Of a stretch of 64,000 nucleotides of DNA, positions 10,990 to 24,300 are shown piece after piece. The notes under the pieces were generated by a model. The model had not been told where the DNA came from, did no database searches, and worked only from the letters and a program-made list of their open reading frames with translations. Location: assembly GCA_013399305.1 (NCBI GenBank), contig VXAI01000197.1:1044874-1108873 (forward strand). Reading direction: 5' to 3'. The translations under genes and the position numbers were made by a program. Within the stretch, counting starts at the first letter, position 1, and each line of letters opens with the position of its first letter. The DNA comes from Rostratula benghalensis. Lineage: Eukaryota; Chordata; Aves; Charadriiformes; Rostratulidae.

Positions 10990-13935
10990 ACCATGGATCT
11001 GGAATAAGGTTAAAAGGAAGGGACGGGGTGCACTATCAGCCAGAGCTTGAAGGATGGAGGACTACCGAGGACTCTTGCTCTGCCATTTCAGACAGGAGAA
11101 GGGACAGATGTTTAGAAATCATGGAAGCACCTGTGAAGAGTCTGGTAGGAAATGATAACCACACTCACAAAAAAGTGTTGAAATCAATAGCTCATCTGAA
11201 GTGCATCTATACCAATGCACACAGTGTAAGCAACAAACAGTGGGAGCTTGAGTCCATGATGCACTAGGAAAACTATGACATAGTGGCTATCATAGAAAGG
11301 TGGTAGGATGCATCTCATGACTGGAGTGCCACAGTCGATAGCTGCAAGCTCTTCAGGAGGGATAGACAGAAAAGGAGAGGTGGTGGAATGGCCCTGTATG
11401 TTAGAGAATGCTATGAGAGCTCAGAAATCAAGTGTAGTGATGGTGGGGTTGAGAGTGTTTGGATTAGGATAAGGGCCAATAAAGCTGATATCGCTGTAGG
11501 AGTCTGCTATAGACATCCCAACCAAAGTGGATGAAGCTTTCTATAAGCAGCTGAGAGAAATCTCGCACTTGTCTGCCTTTCTTCTTGTGGGGGACTTTAA
11601 CTTCCTGGATATTTGCTGGGAATACATAGCAGAGAGGGGTTCCTGGGGTGTGTGGAGGATAACTTTCTCACACAGCTAGTAAGGGAGGTGACCAAGGAAG
11701 ATGTCCTCCTGGACCTGCTCCTTGTGAACAGGGAAGAACTTGTGGCAGAAATAAAGGTTGGAGGCTGCCTACAGCATAGTTATCATGAGATGGTTGAATT
11801 CTTGATCCTTGGAGAAACAAGGAGAGGTGTTAGTAAAACCGCCACCTTAGACTTCTGGAGGGCAAACTTTGACTTGTTCAGAAGATTGCATGACAATATA
11901 CCTTGGGAGGCTGCCCTGAAGGATATAGGAGTCCAGAAAGGCTGGACATACTTCAGGGGAGAAGTCCTAAAGGCATAGGAGCAGGCTGTCACTGTGTGCT
12001 GAAAAAATAGTAGGTGGAGAAGAGACCGGCCTGGCTAAACAAGGACCTCACCTTTGGAAGAGGGGCCAGGTCTCTCATGAAGCCTATAAAGATGTAGCGA
12101 GGCTATGCAGGGAGAAAATTAGGAGAGCCAAATCATAGCTAGCTCAATGTAGTTACAGGTGTTAAGGATAATAAAAAATATTTCTGTAAATTCATTAACA
12201 ACAAAAGGAGGATTAGGGAAAATCTCCCTCCTTTATTAGACGCAGAAGGAAATATAGTCACAAAGGATGAGGAAAAGGCTGAGGTGCTCAGCACCTACTG
12301 TGCCTCTGTCTTTAGCAGTAGAACTAGCTGTTCCCTGGAGACCTGGCCTCTGGAGCTAGGACACAGGGAGGGGAAGCAGAACGAGGAAATCACAGTTAGA
12401 GAGGAAGTGATTAGTGACCTGCTGCACTGCCTGGATGCACACAAGTCTATGGGACCGGATGAGTTACACCTAAGAGTGTTGAAAGAGTTGGCAGATGTGC
12501 TTACCAAGCCACTTTCCATTATATTCCAGAAGTCATGGCTAACTGAGGAGGTCCCAATGGATTGGAGGGTAGCAAATGTACACCCCTCTACAAGAAAGGC
12601 AAAAACAAGGATCTGGGAAACTATAGACCTGTCAGTCTGACCTCAATACCAGGGAAGGTCATGGAGCAGAACAACACAAACCTTGTAACGGACAACCAGG
12701 GGGATCAGGCCTAGTCAGCATGGCTTTATGAAAGTAAGGTCCTGTCTGATAAACTTCTATGACAAGATGACCTGATTATTGGATGAGGGGAAGGCTGCGG
12801 ATATTGTACACCTGGACTTTTGAAAAGTATTTGACACTGTCCCCCACAAAATTCTCATGGAACAGCTGGTTGCTCATGGCCTAGATGGACGTATGATCCG
12901 CTGGATCAAGCACCATCTGGATGGACAGTCCCAAAGATTGGTGCTCAATGGAGTTAAATCCAGCTGGCAGCTTGTCACAAATGGTGTTCCTCAGGGCTCA
13001 GTGTTGGGACCATTTCTGTTTAATGTCTTTATTGATGTTCTTGACAATAATATAGAGTGTACCATCAGTAAGTTTGCAGATGACACCAAGTTAGGTGGGA
13101 GTGTTGATCTGAATGATGGCAGGGAAGCTCTACAGAGGGACGTGGATATCTTGGATTGATGGCCAATGTTAACAGGATGAGCTTCAACAAGCCCAAGTGC
13201 CAGGTCCTGCACTTGGGCCACAACCACCCTAGGCATTGCTACAGTCTTGGGGAAGCGTAGCTGGAAAGCTGCCTGTCAGAAAAGGACCCGGGGGTCAAAT
13301 ATGAGCCAGCAGTGTGCCCAGGTGGCCAAGGCGGCCAATGGCATCCTGGTTTGTATTAGACATAGTGTCACCAGCAGAAGTAGGGAAGTGGTTGTCCCCC
13401 TGTACTCAGCACTGCTGAGGCCACACCTTGAGTATTGTGTCCAGTTCTGGACACCTCAACACAAGAGAGATAACAAGGTGCTGGAGCGAGTGCAGAGGAG
13501 GGCAACAAAGCTGGTGAAGAGCCTGGGGGACAAATCTCATGAAGAATGATTGAAGGAACTGGGACTGTTTAGTTTGAGGAAGAGAAGGCTGAGGGGAGAT
13601 CTCATTGCCCTCTACAACTACTTGAAAGGACATTGTAAAGAGGTTGGTGCCGGTCTCTTCTCACAGATAATTAGTGATAGAATGAGAGGGAATGGCTTCA
13701 AGCTGCAGCAGGGGAGGTTTAGGCTGAACATTAGGAAATAATTTTTCACAGGAAGAGCAGTCAGACACTGGAATAGGCTGCCCAGGGAGATGGTTGAGTC
13801 ACCATCCCTGAATGTGTTTAAGTCATTTAGATGTGGTATTAAGGGATATGGTGTATGGGAGGACTTTGTAGAGTGGGACTGATGATTGGACTTGATGATC
13901 CCAAGAGTTTTTTCCAACCTGAATGATTCTATGAT
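10990..13935 (+). mobile_element. CR1 LINE, long copy with most of ORF2
   Basis: The longest transposon in the window (about 2.95 kb) is a CR1 non-LTR retrotransposon lacking its 5' part. In order it shows the start of the endonuclease domain (KCIYTNAHSVSNKQWELE, about 11200-11255), the rest of the endonuclease (to about 11980), the reverse transcriptase (about 12400-13250) with [10 protein letters not shown] at 12983-13012 and the catalytic FADD box at 13073-13084, then the ORF2 C-terminal block ([12 protein letters not shown]) and a 3' UTR ending in the octamer at about 13922-13935. ORF2 is split by several stops and frameshifts, so the copy cannot move by itself. The exact 5' end near 10990 is approximate. 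Confidence 0.95.
11195..13741 (+). pseudogene. Broken CR1 ORF2 (endonuclease-reverse transcriptase)
   Basis: The family's ORF2 product nicks target DNA and copies the element's RNA into it (target-primed reverse transcription). Here the endonuclease frame has in-frame TAG codons at 11265-11267 and 11304-11306, then a frameshift near 11528 after which the reading moves to another frame and back by 11613. Another stop lies at 11976-11978. From 12284 onward the RT part stays in one frame but is interrupted by stops at about 12638, 13157 and 13547. The core FADD residues are intact. The damage is spread along the element, as expected for neutral decay after insertion. Confidence 0.9.
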
Positions 13936-13973
13936 TGCAGGCAGGGTTGAGCTAAAGTGTATGGGTTGCACAA
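13936..13973. other. Spacer between two tail-to-tail CR1 3' ends
   Basis: About 38 bp separate the plus-strand CR1 octamer from the first octamer of the minus-strand CR1. I could not resolve target-site duplications, which are usually short or absent for CR1. Confidence 0.7.
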
Positions 13974-15030
13974 GAATCATAGAATCACAGAATAGTTTGG
14001 GTCAAAAGAGACATATAAAGGTCATCTAGACTGTCATCTTAGGAAAGGTGTTCCATCCTTCTGATCATTTTTGTCGTCCTCCCCTGGACCCGTTCCACCA
14101 GGTCCATGTTTTTCCTGTGTCGAGGACGCCAGAGCTGGACACAGTACTCCAGGCGGGGTCTCACCAGAGGGCTGTGGAGGGGTGGAATCACCTCCCTCAA
14201 CCTGCTGGACACGCTTCTTTTGATGCAGCTGAGGATATGGTTGGACTTCCAAGAGTTTTGAGAGCACATTGTCAGCTCAAGATCAGCTTTTCATCCACCA
14301 GTAACCCCAAGTCCTTCTCCTCAGGTCTGCTCTCAATCCCTTCATCCCCCAGCCTGTACTGATACCAGGGGTTTCCCTAACCCAGGTCCAGGACTTTGCA
14401 CTTGAACCCCGTGAGGTTCACATGGGCCCACTTCTCAAGCCTGTGCAGGTCCCTCTAGATAGGATCCTGGCCCTCAAGTGTGTCAACTGCACCACTCAGT
14501 TTGGTGTCATCTGCAAATTTGCTGAGGGTGCACTCAATCCCGCTGTCTGTGTCATCGATGAAGATATTGTGTAGTATTGGTCCCAACACAGACCACTGAA
14601 GGATACAATGTGTCACCATTCTCCTTCTGGATAGAGCCATTGACCACTAGCTTTTTGGAAGTTACCATCCAGCCAATCCCTCATCCACCGAATAGTTCAC
14701 ACATCAAATCTCTCTCTCTTCAATTTAGAGAGAAGGATATTGTAGGGAATCGAGTCAAAGGCCTTATGGAAATGCAGATAGACGATATCCATAGCTCTTC
14801 CCTTGTCCACTGACGTAGTCATTCCATCATGGAAGGCCTCTGGGTTCATCAGGCAGGACTTGCCCTTTGTGAAGCTATACTGGCTGTCTCAAATCATCTC
14901 CCTGTCCTCAGAGTTTCTAGGATGATCTGTTTCATGATCTTCCAAGGCACAGAGGTGAGGCTGACAGGTCAGCAGGTCCCAGGGTCCTCCAGAAGTTGCC
15001 AGCAAAAACTGAGGCAAAAAAGCTGTTGAG
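13974..15030 (-). mobile_element. CR1 LINE, minus strand, internally deleted
   Basis: The reverse complement reads as CR1. The terminal octamers are at 13974-13996, and the RT catalytic box FADD is encoded at 14506-14517 (plus-strand coordinates), with [17 protein letters not shown] around it. The RT palm region extends to about 15030. About 70 nt after the 3' end the sequence jumps straight to the ORF2 C-terminal region near 14045. The usual 3' UTR and ORF2 end block, a few hundred bp, is missing, so an internal deletion is likely. The 5' part of the element is absent. Confidence 0.92.
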
Positions 15031-15520
15031 TGCAATATTTTTTTTTCCAATTTACATTGCCTGAAGACAAGTTCTAATTCTGGTCCACTATTCCATTGAA
15101 TTAGAAAATTTAGGAAAAAAAAATTCTCAGGTGTTGGGACCAATTCTGAAAATCTAGTGTGTTTCTGATGCAGCACAACAACAGCTGAGTTGACTCGAAT
15201 CAGCCTCCTCTGGAGAACTGGGGAACTTTAGGCAGCCCTGAGCTTGGTGGGGGATGATTCACTCACTTGAAACATGTCTTTAACTTAACCGAATTTTAAA
15301 ATTAAGCAAAGAAGCACTGACATAAATATTAGATGAACATTATTAAAGACACCACCAGAACATGGCTGATTCTGCCCTGCAATTTTAATTTAAATTGGTT
15401 TTCATTTAAGTTAATGATGAAGTCTCTTTTAACTTTAATAGATGGGGAATCATTTTTTAAAAAAATAATTGGATGTATTATACTTGGTTAATATTTAAAT
15501 AGGCTTTGTTTTTTGTGTGT

Positions 15521-15540
15521 GATCAATATTGATCAATATT
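15521..15540. repeat. Tandem GATCAATATT x2 forming a 16-bp palindrome
   Basis: Two exact 10-bp copies lie side by side. Positions 15525-15540 read the same on both strands (AATATTGATCAATATT). A short AT-rich palindrome of this size could arise by slippage. No function is implied. Confidence 0.85.
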
Positions 15541-18500
15541 AGAAAATGAACAGTTCTCATTTGCAACTGTGTTACTGGCATAAGTGTTGTCCTTTGTTTG
15601 TATGGGTATTGTTTCTCATGTCTTATATGGTTTCAAATTATGTTTGTATAATTAAAAGCCAAGGACTATTGCTTATTGCTTTTTTTATTTTTCCTTCTGC
15701 AAAAGGAAAAGGATAGCATTTTGCATTTAAAAGTTATCACTGGTTAGAGCAGCAGTTGCCCAGATGAATTGTAGTTTAGGTTTAACAGAGACTGATGAAT
15801 TTCATTTCAACCTCAGATTAGCTTTAAGAATAAGGTCCTGGAGGAGCAAAAGCCAGCAGTGGCCACTGTAAGTTTCTGTGTATGGGATTTGTAAAGTTAG
15901 CTTCTGATTTCCACATTTCTTAGTATTCAAAGTTTTGCCTCCTTTATAATTATGTGTAGAAATTTGGGGCCAAAAAAATCAGGCACAACACAGAGACAGT
16001 CACGGGAAAACATCCTCAGAGATGTCCTAGCTTATGTGAGAAGCGTCTCAGTTACTTCAGAACCTTGGAGCACAGGTGGCTTTATGCCAGGGTGTCTGAG
16101 GAATATTTCTGGTGGAGAGCTCCTTCCACTTACCCCTTTCCGTAACATTTCAGTGATTGATTGCCACTGCTCAGCTACTGCTGCAGCATCCCTAAGTGAT
16201 TGCTAGAATAAAATAATGCCTCATGTGCGTGGTGACCAATGGCAGGAAATATTGTCATGTGGCTTGTGCATCCCATGCTGCCTTTTGACCATTTGCACCA
16301 GTCCCTGACCAATGAGTGTAAAAAATTTGCCTTGCTGACACTGCCATTGCAGTAGAATTTGACATAATTAATTATAAATATTTTTTTTCTGTGGCAATGG
16401 TATCCTTCCTATACAGCCTTCTCTGAAGACACTGGGTGGGATTGATTCATTCTTCCCATTCCTGAGTGCTTTTTTGAAGGATTATTCAGGACTGTGTCTT
16501 GTCACCTTCAAACACTGAGCTTGTCTTCTGGAAATATGCCAAAGAAGCTAAGAAGTGTGCTGCATCACAAGGATGTTTAAAAGCAGGGAACTTAACAGCA
16601 TGTAGATCCAGACATGGACATGGGGCGCAGACAGAGTAGCCTGGAAACTTTCTGGTGGTTATCAAAGAAATAGTGAGACACGTGGATCTATCACAAATAC
16701 AAAACACATTATGCTCAGAAGAAATCCTTGATTTCATACAGTTGGTATAAAGCAAAACAGTACACTGCAGTGCAGGCTGGCTTATACAGAACACATCAAC
16801 AGTGCACCCTGAAGGTTCTGTTATGGGTGGTGACCAAGCAGGTTAGGAGAATATCAATAAAACAAAAGGAAAGGTAATAAAAAGGAATTTCCCGAACTAC
16901 AAGTATTAGTCTATGTGTGAATAAGTGTAAAGACTAATGTGGTCTCCTGCCCAAAAAGGACAACCTGTTTATTCAATCTTATTCTTCAGATTTAGAGCCA
17001 TGGTCCCGCAGCAAGGAGGTATCAAGCAGCTCCTGTTGGAAACTCCACTGACAGCACCTCTGAAAATCACAAAAATTCACAAATGTTCACAAAAATGCTA
17101 CAGCAACAGCTAAGATTGCTTGAAGCCCCTTCCCAATCATAGATGTTGTGTGCACGTTTTCAAAGCTGGTACTTCAACCCAAGGTTGTTAAATAAACTCA
17201 AATTTTCAAATTCAGACAAATTTCTACCTCCTTCCATAGAAATGACGCATTTAAAAGACTTTCTGTTTTAGAGACCTTGTGTTTAGACACTGAAAATAAA
17301 AAATAACAAAGGAAACAAATATTCCAGACAAGGTCTAAAAATATGTGTCATGATGTAATTCTTCATAAGGCACAACAGCCTCCAGTAATCACGAAAATTT
17401 TTTTACCCAGTGATTTGGCTAGCCTCAGTGTTTGAGAGAGGCTGAGTTACGTATGCGTTTGTCTGGATAATGAAGGAGGCAGCAGGAAGAGTCCCTGCAA
17501 AATCCTGGCATAGCTACTGAGCAAAATGAATGAGAAAACAGGACTGAAGAAAAAACGTGTTGGATCTGCTAACATGTTCTTCAGGAGCTCAGCAGGTGCC
17601 ACTCAGATCAGCTTTTCAAAATCAGAAAGTTCAACTTTCCTTTCTTCCAATGTGGATTTCTTTAGGAATATGTCAGAAACCTTTATGACCCATGAATAAC
17701 ATGGTACTATAATGAAAAAATATTTATTTTAGAAAATTACCTTTTTTAAAACTCCCAGAGCTAATTGCATTTTGAGATGCATCAGGTTGCAAAATTTTAA
17801 GCCACCTAAACAGTGGTAACTTTTAGGGTTTTTTTCTGTTTTTCATTAGAAAATTTTTACAGTAACAACAAAAAGACAAATGCACTATAAAAGTAAGTGC
17901 ATGTGATATATCATATTTAGAAATGGCAGATGACGGCTAAGATAGTAGATTTTCAGTCTATATTCAGTGGTTCTAGTAATATCCTTTATTAACCAAGTCG
18001 AATCATATGCGAACATGTGTCATTTTTGTTTGAAATTGACATAAGACTAAGAAACTATATTTACTTGTCTCTTTGTGTTCCCTCTTTTTTTTTTTCTAGC
18101 CCAGCAACTTTCTTCCATTCCTTGAGGTCTTTTCTGTATTTGAAATATATTGAAAAACATGCCAAATGATTCAGATGACTCCTAGACTAAATCCTCTAAA
18201 CTCTAGCACAAAAATGGATTGGGTTAGTTGAAAAATCTAACTTTAATAGCTGATGTTTAGTATTTTCATTTTTTCATATTTTCATTGGAACATAAGTCAC
18301 TTCACTGTCAGCAAATGATATTTCTTTTAGTAACCACAGCATGTCTTATGTGCTTCAATATTGATATTTTCCCCACTTTCAGCAGCTTTTGAGCATTTCG
18401 TCTGATCCTAATATATTTTTAATTCTCCTTTGTATCTTCTTATCAGCTGACCCTAGTCAACTGCTTGTGTTCTTCTTTTGTCTCCCTTATCTGTTTTCTA

Positions 18501-20667
18501 TTATTCATAGCTTCTCATTTACATTATTCACTATGAACATCCTTTTTTTTTTTCCCATAACAGTTTTATATTATTCTGTAATTAATTCTTGGGATTTTTA
18601 TATGCCCTCTAAATCAAGTTGGTTGGGTTTTTGTGTTTTTTCCTCATGTGACTCTTTTTTCAAATTGCAAGATTGTGACCAGATGACATTTTAAAACCAG
18701 TTTCCTGTTCTCATTTGCAGTTCTTTGTTTAAATTCTTTTGTTCCAGCTGATCTGAATCATCTGCTTCTGAGATGTCAGTAACTTGGAAGTAAGTATTAC
18801 CATACAGTCTTTCTCTTCCTCATTTGCCCATTTTGTCTACATTCTGTCTAAATAGGTTACAAACAATTATTTTAACATCTCAGTTATGCAGATTTTCCTG
18901 TAGGAATATCACTGAAATAGATATTCCTCTTCTAAATAAGAAGCCTTCCACTTATAAAAGGACTGTTGGTGCTCTCCTTGCCTTCACTTAGCAAAAAGTT
19001 TGGGTCTACCATTTACAGTGGCCAGGTCACTGCAAAAGTCTGTTGCCAAATCAAAGGTTCCTAAAAATAACAGCAAGAAATTGTGGTTACCTCCAGACTT
19101 CCCATTTATCATATGGAAATATTGGCTAGTTTCTTAAACCTGGATGCCAGCTCCACTTAGTACAAATAGATTTCAGCAGCAGAAGCAAATCTGACTCTAA
19201 ATTAATTTTTCTGAATAATTCTAAACATTTGAATGTTCTCCTGTCAGTGTCAGAATTTCAGTACTTATTCTTGCAAGTATAGTAACTACCTTTGGCAGGT
19301 GTTAAGTACTAGTAGATTTAAATTGTCTGAATGAGAGTCTGCACACCTACTGGAAAGTGCTTAAAGACTTGAAAAGCAAAGGCAGCTGAAAATTACAGCT
19401 GTGGCAATATGTGAGTGCCTCCAAAGCGTTTAGAAATAGCTGTTCCTATCTATTCCTTGCTTGTGGGCTTTATAAAATAAACAACTTGATTAGTGTTAGT
19501 TTGACTGTGTGAAGGATATATCTATTACTGAAAAAATATTACTGAAAAATATTCCTTTCCTTTTGAAGAAAGGAATTTTAACTTTAATTTTGCAAGGTCA
19601 TTTTAAAGTGTCATTATTACTGTACTGAATTCACTAGAGCCTAGTGTTTGGGAGATATTCGCATGCAGCTATGGTAGGTGTTTCAAAAGACCCTAGCATG
19701 TTAAAAATTTGGATCTTGATAGCTGAATACTGAGCATTTGTCACCCAAATGACAACTCCCGCTTCCCACTTGGACAATTTATTCTGAGCTGGCAACAATT
19801 TCCACAGAGCTTTCCCCATCCTGGGGTCTGTTCCACCGCACCTTCTACCTCCTATTCTCTCCTCCCTTACATTTGAGCCTTGCACACACTTCACACACTT
19901 CTCTTACTTTTCTTTATTTGGTCAGTAGCTTTTTTTTTTTTCAATTAGCCACTGAAATTTCTAAACAGCTGCATGGCACTTGCCAGAAAAAGTTTGCTGC
20001 TTCCATTTATTTTCCTCCATCTCATAACGGAATAACATAGTATTGCTCTTCTTAAATTGGAAATGGCATTTCTTTCTTTTGTTTATCCTAACGTCCCCTC
20101 TGTATTTTGGAGTTTTAATGAACAGTCACTTTCTATTTTTGTCAGTCTCTTAGCATTTCCTTTATTATTAAAATTTTCTAAAAGTTGACTTTTGCTTTTA
20201 AAAGAGAATTTGTTGAGTGACATTTTGCCATGCAACTGTATGCTCATCATCAATGTTTAATTAAAACCTGTCATCGAAAGGTGTTGTCCTTCCTCAGGAA
20301 TGAATTTACTTTAGCAGGGCAGTTCTCTCCCTGTCACAGATCGACTTAAAAGACCAGAGAGACTCGCAGGAAGACAACTAACAGTTCTGTGCATATTTAT
20401 GGACTTGTTGTGCATGTGGTAAGTACTCTCCTGACAGCTAGTGTTAAATCCAATCAATCATCTCTTAAATACATCACTGTGTATATTCACCTCACTCCTT
20501 CATTAGCATTCATTAGCAATTAATCAACACAGCAGTAGTCTCTGGAAAGTTCAACAATCCATAAGGTACATTTACATTAAAGATGAGCAAGTGAACATTT
20601 GTTCCACTTCAGCTAAGTCTTGTGTATTGTCATTTCTTCGAGGAGTGAAAGACATCGATCAAGTAAA

Positions 20668-20692
20668 TGATTGATTGATAGATTGATAGATA
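20668..20692. repeat. GATT/GATA simple repeat
   Basis: Short imperfect tetranucleotide array (GATT then GATA units) ending in a TATAG tract. No transposon body was recognised beside it. Confidence 0.7.
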
Positions 20693-21277
20693 TAGCATGC
20701 CATCTATTTCCTTTGAAGAGCAATTTTCTTCAAGTTAGAGGACAGTAGTTTTACTCAGAAAAAAACTTTCAGTCTCCACTTTCACAGTATATGTTTTACT
20801 GTACTGGTTAAAAATGTCTTCTGGCCTTGAATCCACGGACTTTTCAGATAAACTGTGTTGCTGCATCTCTTTCAGTTTGTAGAACAAGACCGTGTTCTAC
20901 GGAACAGAGACCCAGATGTACCCTTTTAGCATCAGACATGAAATTAGATTTGTTTCCCTGATTCACTTCTTTAGCCAAACCAATTAATTAGTAGTGTTTC
21001 CAAGGCAAAATGGGAGGAAAAAAATTACATTAAGGGGTATAAAAAATACAACCTTACCTTTTTGTTCTATTACATTTAAGAAATAATAAATTTTAGCACT
21101 TTCAGATCTTTACAACCCTGTGGAAAATTAACTAAACTAAGTTTAATTAAAGTAGTTGTACAGCTCTGCTTCTGACATATATACTGATAATTATATCTTT
21201 AGTGTTCATCCTAAGTACACCCCAGAGTTCATAGCAGTGAAATGATATAATCAGGTTTTAATTTTATTGTCTTTTTT

Positions 21278-21331
21278 NNNNNNNNNNNNNNNNNNNNNNN
21301 NNNNNNNNNNNNNNNNNNNNNNNNNNNNNNN
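21278..21331. other. Assembly gap (54 N)
   Basis: Run of N flanked by a T run on the left and an A run on the right. The gap may have collapsed a homopolymer or simple repeat. Confidence 0.99.
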
Positions 21332-24300
21332 AAAAGAGAATTTACCACCTTATACTCAATTAAATGTAAATATTTGCTTTAATAAAAATACGAAGCTGTT
21401 GAGACACTAAGTAGACACAAATTTCTTTTGCAATTCATTGGGTTTTATGGAACTGTATTTAGCATGTATTATTGTGTTATTAATGTGATGAAATATCCAA
21501 TACCTAATATACATGCAGTGCCATGTGAATATTGAAAGCTTTATTTTTCATGCACTGATTAAGGATTTGGGTTGCTACTTTATCTGCTTTAATGTATTGC
21601 ATTATTTCTTTCATCTTTTTTTTTTTTTCCCCCAATTAATTTCATCTACAAATGCTATCTCCTAGCTATGATTTGGTATATCTTTGGATAGGAAAGACTG
21701 CGTGTGTGAGACTGATCTTACTGTGACATATCTCAGGCTGATTAAGATATTTCATAGCACAACTCCAGCTCTCCTCCTTGTACACGTCTGTTTGTTTGTT
21801 TGCTTGTTTTAACATATATCCTTGTTTCACTAAATAGCTTTCCTTTGTTGCACTAATATTTAAAGGCAGAAGTGTGCTGAGGTTGGAATAACCTGGAAGT
21901 GAAGTACTCTGAATATATTTAAAGAGTGATTTCTATGTCTTACATGTGTAGAGAAGGGTTTGCTTTCCATATTGCAGAAATAGATTTGAATGGTCATTCT
22001 GTTTAATGAAAGATTTTGACATTCTGTTTCACTATGATTTGAAATTAATAATTCCCTCTTTGAAAGTCTTCGTATACTTGGTGGGACTACCTGTAGACCC
22101 CAAAAGCTCTCATGAGGGAAAAATCATATGTAATGGGAAATCTGGTAGGTCATAGCTGGTAACCAGATACCTGTAGAACTCTGTTGGGAATAAAGCCTTC
22201 TCTGTGTTGATATGATTAGTGAAAATTCTTCAGCGTTTAAAAACAGTAAAATATTAAGTGTAATTAATCCCAGGACTAGCTAAGACTACTCATTCTCACA
22301 CTTCTCTGTTTGATTAGCTTTTCAGTGATGGATTGGTTGAATTCACAGAGGCAGGGGTACCATCAGCCTTTGCTAGAGAGACAGTAAACAAAAGAGTGTG
22401 GATTCCATTAGGGGTTTATCTGTCCACTATTACACTACTGTCTTTATCAAAACCCTCTGACCCAGCTTGAAGATAAGCATCACTCCTATCTTTTCCCAGG
22501 CAGCCTGTCTTCTGTGCAGGGAAGGCAGCATTTTACCTTTACATTCACGAAATGGTTCTTTAAACGTCATCTTCCATATGACTTTGATTCAAATTTTTCT
22601 CCCATTTAAAAACAATCCCCCAAATGCACACATTTTATTTTACACATAAGCACTGAAATTCGTTAAATTCAATCTTTATTTTGCAGAGGGAAACCCAGCA
22701 GTGAGTTTTAAACTCCTTTTCTATTTCTAGGAAACTTCAATGAACCATTTTATGGCATGATGATGGTGCAATGGGAAGAACTTTTATTCAAGATGATTAG
22801 ACAACCACTAACATAAGGCACTGCTGAATTTCTCAACCCTACGGGCAACAGAAATGGCAGAGCAGATTTTAGGGAAATTTTACACATTAGTACATAAACA
22901 GTCTGTCAAGAAATCGCACCCTTCAGATGTCTGCCTCTGACAGTCTTGAAGACATTAAAAAAATCATAAATGTGATTTGCAATAGAGACATTTACTAGCC
23001 TTAATATACAGAGACTGTCATCACTAGGCAAATTCAGGAACATCAAGTGAAGATTATTAGTGTCTGAAATGCCGGTACAGCAGAATGGCATGTGTGGATC
23101 TATGTTACCCAAAAGATCATGAACTTCTCTAGTTGGTGACTGGTTTGATCTTTAGCCCACAACCCTTTGTATTGCAGCCCTACTTGCTTTGACAATGTGT
23201 AGACATAACTGTAAGAAGGAAAAGTAGGGGTTTATGGAAAGGGTCAGTAAAATTAGAAAACTGGAGCTTTGTGGAATTTAACATGAATTATTAAAAGCAA
23301 CAAAACACTGGCAAGGAGAAGAAACAGAACTGAAAGAAGACTGAGGGAAGGAGAAAAACAAAAGATGTGCAGAGGTTGCAGTGAGATGATGATTTTAGTC
23401 CAAATATCTGTGGACAGATATTTAAATTACAAGGGTTCCAGGAGAAAACCAGAAATACCATGGAGATAGAGCCCAAATCACATAGCCAGATGTAGAGATG
23501 CTTTGTCTCTTGGCTGTGCGGTTGCACTAGTTGCCTTGCAATCAGCATCTCTGGGGCTGACTCTGAGGTCTCAGGAGCCAGTGTTATCAGACTGGTACCT
23601 TTCAGGTCATTACAGTCAATAATTCCTTTTTAAGTATTAAAAAGAAAAGAAAACAAAGTGAGATGATTAAAAAGCCAATTAGCAGATCAAAGTATGAGAA
23701 GCCAAGTCCTGGAGGGGAAAAAGAATGCATGTATGGTAATTTAGGCAGTAAGGAAGATAATTAGAACAGGATAGTGATAATGGGATAAGCTGGGGATCAA
23801 AAACTGTAGAGTTGATTGGAAATAAAGGAAAAGAAAATTAAGGGAAATTTTAATGACTCTTCACAGAAAACAATTAACCATATAAATATTAGAAAGAAAA
23901 CTTGTCTAAAAACCGCCCTGACCTCTTTGTAAGGAGAACATTGGTCCACAATTCTTAGAAGAAAAAAAAAAGTTTTGACTCCCTCCCTGAGAAGTATTTC
24001 AGTCTCTCTGATGCAAATAGCTTTTCGAATAGGGAGATGGCTATGGAAGACATAAATGGAACGGCCAATAGAGATCAAAGATGTAAAGGCAGACTTTCCT
24101 GTCTCATCCTTCCTCCTTATCTTTTTTCAGAATTTTACCTTTCTTTTTCAGCAAAGGTGTCAGTGTTAAACTTTGAGTCCTGATTACTTTTCTAAACTTT
24201 GTTTCCTTTGACTTCCTTCCAATTTCTTTCTTCCTCTCTAGTTCTCAGAGCTCCAGCTTTCTCTGATGAGGTTTGATCTTGGCCAAAATTCCTGTTGGCC

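Larger units (their letters stand above)
15031..21277. other. Unique AT-rich non-coding DNA
   Basis: More than 6 kb without a recognised gene or transposon. Present are the tandem/palindromic GATCAATATT pair at 15521-15540, a near-duplicate ATTACTGAAAAA pair at about 19526-19553, a GATT/GATA repeat at 20668-20692, and several T homopolymers near 18089-18098, 18543-18552 and 19930-19941. Open frames are at most about 100 codons. The plus-strand one at 18389-18694 is Phe/Leu-rich only because the DNA is T-rich. Confidence 0.55.

Noticed and set aside
14034..14362. Several overlapping frames on both strands at 14.0-14.4 kb
   Set aside because: They are parts of the minus-strand CR1 ORF2 end and their plus-strand shadows, not host genes.
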